Source: Acanthosepion lycidas
Taxonomy: Eukaryota; Mollusca; Cephalopoda; Sepiida; Sepiidae
Assembly: GCA_963932145.1 (NCBI GenBank)
Contig: OZ010580.1
Location: 3,575,634-3,639,633, forward strand
Direction of reading: 5' to 3'
Length of the DNA stretch: 64,000 bases
Part shown: positions 48,240 through 61,596 of the stretch, piece after piece
How positions within the stretch are numbered: position 1 is the stretch's first letter
Layout: each line of letters opens with the position of its first letter
Notes under the pieces: model-generated
Seen by the model: only the letters and a program-made list of their open reading frames with translations
Database searches by the model: none
Told to the model about the DNA's origin: nothing
Made by a program: the position numbers and the translations under genes

Positions 48240-50300
48240 TCTTGAAAGATTAATTTTATATTTACCTTATTATAAAAAATATGTGAATATTCAAATTGAT
48301 TGGCAATATGTAAATATTAATTAATTTATAATTAATTAATATAATTACAATAATTTTATTTATTTATATTTAATTAGATTATTATTTACAAGATTATAAA
48401 ATATGTGAATATTCAAATTGAGTGGCAATTAATCGAAGTTTTGCTAACCATTCCAAAGACAATATTTTTAGATAAAATAGCAATGATTGAACATTTTTTT
48501 TTTCAAAATTATGTTTTTCAAAAAACAGTAGGAAGGTGGTTATTGCTGGATTCTTATAATGATTAAGCATCCTCAATTCTAGATCACGATTTTAAAACAA
48601 ATTCGGAAAATTAAAGGAATAAAATATTTCGAGAATAAAATTTATAATGTTCAGAAAAATCAAAGTTTTATTTAAAATTTCTTGTTCTTTAATTCATAGA
48701 CATTTTTTTTAAAGTTATGAATAAAAATATTCTTTTCATATTTTTATTTCTTTATAAAAGGTTAAAATATTGCATTGCAGTTGATCCCTATATTTTTTAA
48801 ATCTTGCAAATATAAAATTAGTCTTGTAAATAAACAATCTAACAATTTAATATTTTTGTTGTTATTAAGATTCTAAACATAGCCTTTTAAAACAATAAAC
48901 ATTACCGAGAGAGTCAAAGGTATATACGGGAATAGCGGTGTCAAGAGAAAAAAAATGTCCTTTTGACAAACCTTTTTCTTTTCGGGTACGATGGTTAAAC
49001 TTTGCAGATAAGTCAAGGATTTCAAAGTAATTTTCGATTCAAGATTTTTTGTGTAACGTTAATTAAAATTAAACTATATTTGATTTAGTTCTATAAATTT
49101 ATATGCTGTCTGACACAGCGACATATATGTGAGTATTTAATTTAAAACGTTAAATGAAGATTTTTATATAGGACTCATATTCAGATTATGAATTTCGTAA
49201 AATTTCCATCGTTGCTTTCGACTTCTAATGACGTAAAAAAGTTACCATAAAAAATACATACCAAAATTACAACCATTCTGTTGCCAACATTTTTGATTAG
49301 CTTCGGAGTGGTTGTCATTAAAAAGTAAAAAGACTTTTATTTCAATTATATTGAGATCATAAGTACAACAAATAATCAAATATTATTACTACACTACAGT
49401 CTATTTGTTGTCTTAAATTTATGGTCACATTTTATCTTTCTAAAAACAAAAAAAAAAAAAAAATTATATATAAAAATTCCTTTGAATGTTTCTTCGTTTT
49501 CAATACTTATTCAAAAAATGAGGAGACACGATAAAACCCCGTTATCTTGGAAAAGACTGCATTGTATTTTTAAAGCAAGTTTTTCCAATTTTGCGGTTGA
49601 AGCAAATGAAAATTCTTTCATTTGCATTAAAATGATTGATGGAGGCTATTTTTTAAATTTTAGTGTTTTATTTCTTTTTAATGAAATGCGTCAGAAATAA
49701 TCTTCTTAACAGACAAATATTCGTTTTTTTGTTTTTTTAAAAAAAACAACTAATTTACATTTTTAAAGCAGTATTAATCCGAGTTTTTTTTTTTTCTTTT
49801 TTTTTAATATAATAAATAGAAAAATAAAATAACTTCGTCTCCAACAAGAGATAAAAACCGGTTTCCGATGTCCCGGCGAAAATTGGAGTTTCGAAAGACA
49901 CAGCCTCAATCATCAACGATTTGAATGAACACGAATTGAAGCTCGGCTTGTCCTGATGAAGATTATTTTTTTTTTTTTTATCGCCGAAATGTTTTGCAAA
50001 TATTTTTCTTTTTCTTTTTAAAGTAGATGTGAGAGAGCTCTGCGCAATCGAACAACGTACAGATTCATCGAGATGTTTTCAATTTTAATTGTTTTTTTTT
50101 TGTTTTTTTTTTGTTTTTTTTTTCCTATTTTCCTGTTGTGGAGGGGAAAACGAGAAAGGCGGTGTATAAAACGACAACCCTTTAAAATTGGTGCTAAGCG
50201 TAAAAATGCATGATTTTTTTTGCCAACAGACAAAAAGAGATGATAACATTTTGAGAAACTAAAAAGCAGTTTTTACTCGACTCTAATTTCTTCTTAAGTC
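48240..50300. other. AT-rich sequence, nothing recognised
   Basis: Very AT-rich, with T and A runs (49444-49463, 49785-49806, 50088-50123). If the gene ending at 50309 has a long 3'UTR, it would lie in the upper part. Confidence 0.5.
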
Positions 50301-50308
50301 ATTCTGAT

Positions 50309-50413
50309 TTACACTTCTGATTTAACTGTAAAAATACGGCGCACACTTCCGTCAGACGAGAAAATGGTCTTTGACACCACAGGATTACTGTTTATATCGA
50401 TTGGAGCTGGAGT
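50309..50413 (-). CDS. Coiled-coil gene, last exon
   Basis: Acceptor TTGTTTTGTAG is strong. The phase-0 frame gives 34 codons and TAA (50309-50311); the other two frames stop within 10 codons. Ends SVRRIFTVKSEV. Confidence 0.75.
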   Translation of the reverse strand, partial: TPAPIDINSNPVVSKTIFSSDGSVRRIFTVKSEV

Positions 50414-52903
50414 CTACAAAACAAAATAGAAAATAAATAAATACCGTTCATATTTGTGTAAATGTCGGTTTTTTTTTGTTTTGTTTTTTTAAATCAGACA
50501 GTTTTTGAGCGTTTAAATTTTATACATGAATCAAAATTAACCTCGCTTAAGAATAAGTTTTAATAACGATGTGCTTTGTTTTATGGCCGAATATTTTAGA
50601 TAACTTTCAATATATCAGAACAATGTTGGTTAATTGAATGTTAAAATGAAAAAAATCGTCCATTAAAAGAACAACAGAAGATTTATTAAGAAAGGTGTGT
50701 AGCGATGGCGCGCTCCTTATTGCTGATGTGAATGAAAACTTTCAAAGTAAATACATTCAACCTTTTCCAAAGAAAATATAAAACCAGAAAAAATAGTGCC
50801 ACGACGTCAGTTCTCTCTATCCTTTCGCCAGAAAGCGGGACGACATGCTGGGCTACTCCACTAACTAAGAGGGTTTATTGACTGGTCCTTTTATAGTTCT
50901 GAAACAGCGCCATCTAACGGACGTCTTGGCAGTCAAGGTAACTGGTGTTGTCAGTGTAAGGTATAGGGATACAAAAGGCGATTATTTCTCTTTGGTCGAG
51001 ATGAATTCACGAGGGTCATGTGACGTCCACTTAGTGATGTCAGTTCATATTTAGCGACGAAAGTGGCTGGTCCATCAGTCAACTTTTAGGAATCTAAATC
51101 CCTCTTTTGGGGTAATTTTACGTTTTCTTATCATCTCTCACTTGCGTCTCTGTCCTTGGACAGAGTGCGCTCAGGGGCTTCTCTGTCAAAGGACAGAGGG
51201 GCAACTGAGGAAAATTATACTGAAGAGGTGCCCAGCCCCGGGGAACAGCTGCCCGAGGCCGCACCCTCCCATTGCACAAGAGGGAGGGATCGGTGCTCGC
51301 ACCGAGGCCAGCGCAACCGTCGGTTGCGGGGGCTGAGGGGAATTTTTGTCCCTGCCCGAGTGTACGCGCTCGGGTCCCCACTTTAATCCGACCTTGTGTC
51401 ACATCTCATTCTCGTGGGGGAATGAGTAAACACCGTCAACTTTCAGGAGTCAAACCGAGCAGCTTCCAGGAGTCAAACTCTGGCCCAACGGGTATTGGAG
51501 GCTCACACAGCTAGCTGTTTTGCGTTATTATTTCACGATTAAAATGATGAAAGTATATTACAGAATAATTCTCTATTATATGTTTTCAAACTATATATAT
51601 TTAACTGTCATTTTGTTTTTTTTATTTTTTCTCTTTCATGGACACCATAGTCTTTGGAGGCTTGTTTAGAGACCAAGTTAATGGCCTTTTAAGCTACCTT
51701 CACATGAATTGCAGTAAAATTCTGAATATGTAAGAATTAAATATTACAGGAGGGGGACACAAGGATTTTAGAAATACCAAAGTGGGGCATGGCCCCAAAT
51801 CGGTTGTGAACCACTGTTCTCTATATTTTATTAATCAGGTATAAGTTCTTTTCGGTTGCTGTTTTTATTTATAAAAATGTGGTAATGACTGCAAGGTATA
51901 ATGACTACAAGGTCAATATCTTTAGATCATCATATAAAAAGACGAGTTATTCACAAAGATTGATAAATCAAAATGTTTACGTACGCCCCAAACTTTTTCA
52001 TCGCCGTAGGTCCACGTTGGTGGATCAGTGACGCCACGTGGATAAAGTTTGAACAAACCAATATCTTTTACGTCGGGTTCTCTGCGGCTTGCCAACACAA
52101 TGCGAGGTCGGTAGGCACGTTCCAGACGCCTTCTGTAGGCATAGAGATCTTTTTGGAGGTAATCAATTTCCTCCCGTAGTTTGCTTCGATTATCTCGACA
52201 TTTGTTAAGGGAATCCTGTGTGCTAAAATAAAAACAAATAAAGTCTTAGATTCCTTGTCGGTTCTCCACTGAAATTTATAAAAATTAAACTCAAAGGAAA
52301 AAAAACAACAAAACAAAAAAACAAAGAAAAACGGACTTTACTGTTGTGGTCAGCGTAGTATTGTGTTGGTGAAAACATTTGTATTATTTTTATCATCAGA
52401 TGACATTATGAGCGTTCAGTTTTAACTAACTACATAAAAAATTTTTTTCATTGCATTGTGACAGTTACGACAACTATCACAATGCAATGAAATGTCAGCG
52501 TGCACTTTTTAAAATGTGTAAACTGATGTTTTTCATTTAATACTCATATATCAGAAGAATCTATATCAGAATAACAAACTTGGGTTTGAAGATGCATGAT
52601 ATTTGAAATTGTTAACTTGAAAGAGTTAAGTCAAAGTTATAAGAAAGTTTCTAATTAAGGCGATGATCTAGTGATGGTTAATAAAAAAAAAGCAATAATC
52701 CAGAAATATTAATTAGAATCATAAAATGAAGGCGAGAGAATGTAAATTGAAATAGTGTCTATGAATTTACTTCCAGGATTTGAGGCAAGCAGTACCCCCT
52801 GAAGAGTGGACGGACATGTCCGCCTACAAAACCCTGGAGTCGAGATGGTGAAGATAACATCAATCAGCTCAGTGACAAACTTGTACTCACATTAATCCTA
52901 TAT

Positions 52904-52950
<47 letters not shown>

Positions 52951-53309
52951 TGTGTGTGTGTTTGTGCGTGTATGTGTGTGTAAAATGTTTATGTATATAA
53001 ATATAAATATATATATATATGCAATTTTTATATATATTATTTGTATATTATATATACATATGCGTGGTACTTATTGGAAAGCGCGCAATATCAGTGATAG
53101 AGTTTTTCTGACGATCGCAAATAGCGATTACAAACTCACATCAACAACTAAATATATATGTGTGTGTGGCCTGATGATTGCGTTTAGCATAAAACATTTT
53201 GTCGCCTCTGAGTGTTGACTTCAATGTCCAATTTTATATTTACATACGCTCTATTTCTGATATTGAGAATTTTATCCCATAAATATAGCATAACTTAAAA
53301 CTATATTTC

Positions 53310-53365
<56 letters not shown>

Positions 53366-54193
53366 TAGATAGATAGATAGATAGATAAAAAGGCAATTGG
53401 AAAATAGTTCTTAGTAATTGCCAACGCGTTTCATCATTCGACTTTATCAATGCAAGTGAATGGCAAATAAAAATGAAAAAGTCGAATAATCAAACAAGTC
53501 AGCAATTGCTTTTCCAATTGCCTTTTTTATCCAAATTTGTCATGTTCAGAATTATTCTGAGAAATTTAACAATATATATATATATATATATGCAGCATAT
53601 CTTCATTGAATAATATAGTCATTATTTTTATACTGATCGTTTCCAGTTTTCTAATAAATTTCTTGATGCTAAAATGAAATTCATCAAGGAAGGCGCCGTT
53701 GTTTTTTCCTACCCAAGTACATTCGAACTTTTCCAATATCATCTTCAGGGATAAATTACAAAGATAAACTTATTGTAACTGTTGTTGTGATGATGATTTT
53801 AAAAAAATATTACGAATACAGCAACAACATATTAATGTGTACATAACATTTAAATGCGTTTGCTTTTGCAGATTTCATTATTTATTTATTTTGTGTTTTT
53901 ACTTCGGTTCTGTATAATCTGCTAAAGGATTTGTGTTTAAAGATCTCACTAGTGCCTGAAACTGACCATGCAGTGTTGATTCATATGTTCACACTTTATC
54001 TATCTCTCTCCATCTATCTATGAAAAAAAAAAATAACTATCTACGAATTGCCCATATGCCGTAGACTCTTCTGATGATATAACAAAAACAGAATGTTATG
54101 TTAAAAACTTGATAATTTAAAAATAATTTATTTTCTGACAATAATTTCTTTGCTGACAATTTTATAGTAACAGAACATTCTTGTCTGAGAAAC

Positions 54194-54253
<60 letters not shown>

Positions 54254-55400
54254 TCGTCTGTCCGTCTGTGTGAGTGTAATAATTTTCAGTACTTATACAC
54301 GTAGAACATTGACGATAGACAGTTCTATCATCTCTATTAAACTTTTATGAAAATAAAATTTTCTGTTATTTAAACTTGACAAATAAACGGATTGTAATTT
54401 TGTAATTGTAATGTACTTATAAAATATCAAAAATTTGTTAGCGTTAAATTAATGACATCAAAAACAGACAAACTTACACGGCTTTATCATAGCGCACCGA
54501 CGTAAGAGTAATTCTGCTCATGGTTGGACTTGTTTTTTTTTTTTGTTCACCTACTTTCCGCGGGCCTTCTCGTACCTTCGACGCCTCCTGCGCTCTGCTT
54601 TTAGCAACGAGTTCCTGGAGAAAACAAAACAAAAACAAAACAAAAACGCAATAATAATAATAATGATAATAATAATCGGAAAATATTTTCAATCAGTCTA
54701 AAATTCACGGGGAATAAACAAATCAATTCGAAGAACATAACTGAAAGTCAAAAGATCGATAAATACCAACACCCTGCCGGAGAACTAAAGAAATTGTAAA
54801 CGTTGTTACACATCATTACTGGAGCGCTTTATTATTTTAGAAAATTCTATCAAAATAATTCAACAATAGTGTTGAAATTGGTACAGCTACTGAAGAAATT
54901 GGTAATACAGGTGTAATATTGGAGGAATCAAGACTTTTCTCATACAGTCTCAGTTACGGTGGACTTGTCATGTCTTGAGAATGTCTGATGACAGGATTCC
55001 TAAAATTCTAATGTACAGCCAATTAGATCAGGGCTACAGGAATCTAGGAAGCCCATGGCTAAGATATAAAGATAAGCTGAAAAGCAACTTGTCAGCTGTC
55101 AATATACCACATAACACCCTTGAGCGCTTAGCTTTGAGGCGGATAGAATCATCGTGTTTTAGCGGACTCGGCAGTTTTCAATCTGTTTGTCTGAATCATC
55201 TTCAAGAAGCGAGAGTAAGATCTAAAAGGTCAGTCAATCTAACAGTGATCTCATCTCACAGTCCTCACTCTTGCTCCATATGTGGCCTCCTTTGTAAATC
55301 ACTAGCGGGTCTTAAGTGCCACTTAAGATTATCGCACAAAATTTCATAACTGAATCAATTAAGCTGTCAGATCCTCATACGTCGAAACCGACGGGAGAGC

Positions 55401-55451
<51 letters not shown>

Positions 55452-55951
55452 GTATTTTCCGGCTCACAAGACGCACTTTTTTTTTCAAAAATATCCTGAA
55501 AAATATGTGTGCGTCTTCTAAGACGAATGTAAGGCAACGCCCAGTCTCAAGTAATCTTGGACGGTTACCTAATTCGCTTGACAGATAGAGACGAGTCATT
55601 ATATTATAGCGTTAGCTATCTATCTAATTCGGCCTTTTATATGATGTAACCTCAGTGCTTAGCTGTTACAAGTATTTCCAAGACTATAAACCTTCCTGGA
55701 GTTGAGCCACAAGCATAAACATGCCCCTGTTTGCTAGCAGCGGCGGAAGACTTTCTGCGCTTCACTAGTATGTCATTGGCATACAAACAAAAAATCGGAC
55801 GAATGATTAATATAAACAATACGTGTTATCAGTATGTAAGGAATTCATGGGGAATGTGTTGTTGGATGAGAATGACTTTTTTTCTTAGAAATTTCTTTCC
55901 AATATTAGGGTGCGTCTTCCATGCCACAGCATCTTGTAAGTCGCCAAATAC

Positions 55952-55991
<40 letters not shown>

Positions 55992-56202
55992 TAGATAGAT
56001 AGATAGATAAACATAATTTAGAAAAGAAGAGAAATGTACTTATATATGTGATTAATTGTAGTGGATATATAATTGTGGTCACGCGAATTTTTTTTCGGAA
56101 CAGGAGATAGTGTAGCGTGTTTATGCGACATGTGATATTCCTGAGGGATTAAGCTCGCCAGAGAATAAACTAGACGTCTGTTTTAACCATGGTTGGAGAG
56201 AG

Positions 56203-56234
<32 letters not shown>

Positions 56235-56395
56235 CGAGAGAGAGATGCGGCTGCTTGAGTCCTTTATTGTTTTATACAACAGTGAAGTTCCTTGATAAAT
56301 TTTAAATTTAATTCTATAATTAAATTTAAAGTTTAGTTTCTGTTTTTGAAACATGGTAATTCCTGTGTAGCGATGGAACCCATATTTTTAAATTA

Positions 56396-56454
<59 letters not shown>

Positions 56455-59400
56455 TCTCTTGAATGTAATTTTGATTCTGAAAAACTTGAATGAAAGAAGA
56501 AATCGATTGTCAAAGTTATTTAAATAGGTGTTTTGATTAAATTTGCTGGATGCAAATTTTCCCAGATGTCATAGTTATGTCAGCTTTGTTATTGGCATAG
56601 GTATTATAAAAGATCAGCTTCTTTCACGGCAAACATTTCCTCTAAACATCATGGCGACCAAATACACAATCTAAGCAGACGTAGGTGGCACCTCCTGCCG
56701 ATGAAGTTAGTAAGCAAAATAGGTTTTCGGCAGGTGTAAGTAAGATTTGTTTTCATCAGTTGGCCGTTTTGATGGCATATACATGTAAGAATATGTAAAC
56801 TTGTGCCAAAAATTGTTTATATAACCCATTAATCCAAACGCCATTTTTAACTAAGATCGACCTCCGAGGAATATATTCAAAACTCGGTTATTTTCCCTTT
56901 TTTTTTATATAGATGCGATAATAAATTTAAGTCATTGTTTTTATTTATTGTTTCAATGTGTTTTATCTCCGGCTCTTTGATTGGTTCGTTTTCTACCGCC
57001 TTTATCAACTCTTTGCAGCCAGAAAATATTTTTGATTGTAAGAAATTGTTTTTAGATAATAATGGTTTAATAATACAAGTTTTACTAATTGGCCCAGAGC
57101 TATGGGGAAGAGGTGGATTCATGCCTTTCCCAAGGGTATTTGCGCGAATGTGAATATAACGAACTCAACTGAAATTGGAACTCGGCTATCCAATTAGCAA
57201 TTACGAGCCATTATACATTACAACACCTCACATCCCAACTTACATCACCTGGCGGTCACCCATCTAGATACTGACCAGGCTCAACGTTGCTTAACTTCGG
57301 TGATCGTATGGTAACCAGTGTTTCAATATGATGTGGCCGTAATCCGCCTCGGCTTTGCATCGACATTTTTACGTTATTATCTGTGTCTGTCCGTCTGTCT
57401 TGACTTTCTGTCTGTCTGTTTGTTTGTATCAGGAGTACTCAATTATTGAGTACTCAAACCGAAGATACGTGAAAGAAATTCAAGAGGTACTTGATCAAAT
57501 GTTCTTGGTACTTCGACCTTTATTGTGGTTGATCTTTTAAAGCAACGCTTAGATGAGACTTAAATGCTGAAAGCATGCGGCACTCAGTGAGGATCGAACT
57601 CACTAGCTGGTGGCATTTTTGTCCTGAGCCGCCCCCTTTTCTTGTTTTTATCACGGCCTTGTACAAGACTAAGTTATACGTAGTAAATGCCTTCCTAAGG
57701 TTCCTGTTACGGAATGGTGTTTAGCAAACTCACAAACTAGTTCTAATGAGTTCGATCTCGACTATATGCACTAAAATTGTGGCCTTGTTCCAGTTTAAGA
57801 GAAACTGAAGAAGTATTTTCACATGAATATTTATATAAACGTTGTACTTGTACGTTTATATAAATATTATATAACAATTATAATTGTACTGAGGTGGTGT
57901 CATGTATAAGCGGCTCGGATTGAGAAATCGGAGAGCCGAGTTCGAATTCCAGTCGGATACATTACATTCACTTAAGTGCTAATGTCCTTGGGAAAGGTAT
58001 GGATCCTCTTCTTCTCCCCCCTCAGCTATGGGTAAATAGCAGGACAGACTGGGTTTTAGAACCTTGGGTTAGAAGAAGTGTTGTACTGGAATGTCCTACA
58101 CTCCCTACCGCCTATGTGGACTGACTATATATAGTGAGCAGAGGATATACCTGGGGGTTTCCTTAGGTAATTACTAGCCTGCCACCCGATTTTCTGTCTT
58201 TCAGTAGTGTATTCTCTTTTACAATAAACCTCTCTTCTTTCATCTACGCGCATGTTGCTATTCATTCACTCTGTCTTTGTCTCTTTAAGAATACAAGAAG
58301 GAAAAACTGTGAATTCAAAACCGGCCTGGAGAGGGTTGTTTATTCTGCCCCCCCCCCCAAAAAAAAACCCATGGTTTCCCATACGACTCTACAAGTCACG
58401 GGATAAAAAAAGTAATTGTACACGCACAAAAACATGTAAATTCACAAATGCATGTAAATAAATACAAGCTCGCATGTAAACTCACACTCACGAAAAATTC
58501 AACTCGTCTCATGACCTCATGGTTTTATTAATTGATCCCTTCATCGCATTTATTCTAGTTTTGTGGATTAAATCACCTTTGTTCATTCAATCTTCTGAGT
58601 CATAAACATACAGATTGTATTGGAATTTATGGTATAAAGAGTAATCCTTAATCTTGAGTAATCCTTAATCCTTGACTGTCGCCACTCAATGTTGCAAAAG
58701 AAAAAAACAAAAAACAAAAACAAAAACAAACCGTTTGCTGGATTCTCCACTTTATTATCACTTTATTCAGATTTCCTTTTGACTTAATCCCAGATCTTTT
58801 CTAGGCAATTTGCAAGGTCGATTTGAAGAAAGCTTCTAGCTTAATGACCAAACATGTTTTGGAAAGCACACTGTAATTTCCTTCAGGCCGAAATCATGCC
58901 AATCAACACTTCAAAAATGACAGAAAAGTATTTTACTGTTTCCATCCAGTTCCCATTTTGAAAAAAAAGGTTTTACAGCAGGGGGCATAATGAAAATTAA
59001 ATATCGTCTTTAAGATATTTCGTCTATTTTTTAGATTTTGGTACTGCTCAGTTATTGCTCTCCCCTGTTTCCATTGAGTCCAAGTACACACTGTCCGGCT
59101 CTGAGCAGTGGAATGCAGTCTATCACCGTAGATTAAATAAAATGTTAATTTCGGATTTCTCTGCGGCTATATAATCTTCCTACCTTCCTTAGGTGCCATG
59201 CGTGATCTTTTCGATTTACAGTTAACTTGGTATAAGAATTTCAGTAGTAGGCTGCCGTTACATTCTGGGATAGAAAGGTTGACAAACAAGGCTATGGAAG
59301 CTAATCTCCCTTGTTATTTAACCCATAGCTTGAGGGAGAAGAGATGGATTCATACATTTCTTAAAGGTATTTACACCTAAGTGAATTCGAACTCGGCTCT

Positions 59401-60055
59401 CTGATTTCGCATTCCTAGCTGTTATCCATCACACCATCAGCACATCCACTATATTGATTCGTTTTCCATGGCTTATTAAAAAAAATATATATATATTTTT
59501 ACGGCTGTAAGATTTTTTTGAATAATAATGATTTTGTGATACACGTCTTACTAATTAACCCATAGCTGGGGAGAGAAGAGGTGGATTTATGCCTTTCACA
59601 AGGATATTTACGCGTAAGTGAATATAATGAACCGGACTGAAATTGCAACTCGACTTTCCGATTAACAATTCCAAGCCATTATCTATTACGCCATCCACAC
59701 ACCCAGGCTTACATCACCTGGTATTCTAGGTACTGAGCAGGCTCAACATCGGTGATCGGACGAGAACTGGAGTTTCAACGTGATATGGTTGTAATACGGT
59801 CTGCATATATCGTGAAGAAAATAAGTACTCAGCACATGCCAAGCAAACTTTTTATGGCAGGTATCACATTATCTACAGGTATAAGTTACACCTCAAAATT
59901 ACACCACCTGTACATTTCATATATACAGCTGTGGACACGAGCAAAATTTTCAACGAAAAGAATTCTATAAATCATTAAATAATGTTTCGAACTTAATCCA
60001 ACACTTCACACGAAACATTTTTAGACTTTGCTATATAAAAATATTTATATATTGT

Positions 60056-60099
<44 letters not shown>

Positions 60100-60467
60100 G
60101 TATTTATGTATGTATGTATGTATGTATGTATGTATACTAGAATAATCCTAAGGAGCCAGACAAACCTACCTAGGTTTCACCTAAATGGCTCTTCAGGGTA
60201 AAACTGGACAGTTTGCCTGGCTCCTTAGGATTTTTCTAGTTTATCGCTCTACTTAGCGTATTGAGCACTCTACGTTTAGTCTTTCTACTAATTTGTTTTT
60301 TTTTCTTTCGACTTGGTGCTTAAGCACTTGACGATTGGTTTTGTATTGTGTTGATGTTCTTGGTTCTTTCTTTTTTTATTTCCAATTTTTTGTTCTATTA
60401 CAAGTTGAGCTATCCGAGGTTTTCCGAACGAGTATTACCATTTATATAATTACACACACTCACCTCC

Positions 60468-60515
<48 letters not shown>

Positions 60516-61548
60516 TGGTGGTGGACTCTCCCGTCGTATTCGACGTATGAGGGTCAAGCAGCTCAGTTCCTAGGAAACGACAACCAGACACCATCATATG
60601 TGATTTGATTATAGTGGTGAAGGCTTTGTGCAGAACCAACCACACTTTTTGAAGCGCCGAATACAAAGACCTGGTGATCTACGTACCACAAGGAACCCAA
60701 ACGACCCTCCGCAGGATTTGAATTCAGACCTGTTCTTCTCCTAGAACAGTTGCCATCCAAGACTATAGAACCCAGTCTGTACTGCTATTTACCTATACCT
60801 GGAGAGAGAAGAGAATTAATACTTTTCCCAAGGATATTAGCTCGTAATGGATTCGACTGGAATTCGAACTCGGCTCTCCGATTCCTCAATATATATATAT
60901 ATATATATATTTTTTTTTTCCATGTTCCCCGTTTAGAATTGGGTTTCCGGCTCCTCCTATAAAGTGTTTTCCTTCTCTTTCACTCCAAGTAGCCTGCTTT
61001 TGTCTTAGAGGCGTTATTGCCTTGGCTTGGCATGAAGTGCTTTTCGGCACTTTTGTTTCGCCGTTAAATTTGTATTTGTATACATAAAGATTTTTCTAAA
61101 AGGCTTGTTTGTATATGAATGCGTCGTATTGAACTACAATTTTAAAATATTATTCTTAATTTTAGTTACTAGTAGACTATACTCCTTTTAAAACAAATAA
61201 TAGAATTATTTAAATTATGTAAAAATTATTATTAAATATCAAATGTAAATATGTATATTTTACTTATCAGCTTTTTTTAAAACATTATTTAAGGAAAATT
61301 TTTGACAATGTCGACAAAGAATAGCTATTTGATTTCTTTGATTAAATTTTTATTTTTTATAAACATAGTAATATATAGTTTCTCATGTATGCACAAAGGA
61401 CATGGGTCATTTTGACCTACATATTCTAGCTTTTCTTATTAATTTCCATTTCACAGTAGGCGTTTCTATTGGTTTCTTTTAAGTGCCAGAAATATTTCTT
61501 ATATATATATATATATATATATTGATTCCTGTATGCACACTCTATCTG

Positions 61549-61596
<48 letters not shown>

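Noticed and set aside
57242-57342. A functional 5S rRNA gene
   Set aside because: The 3' part of 5S is missing and replaced by the SINE body, and a second copy has the same fusion, so it is a SINE head.
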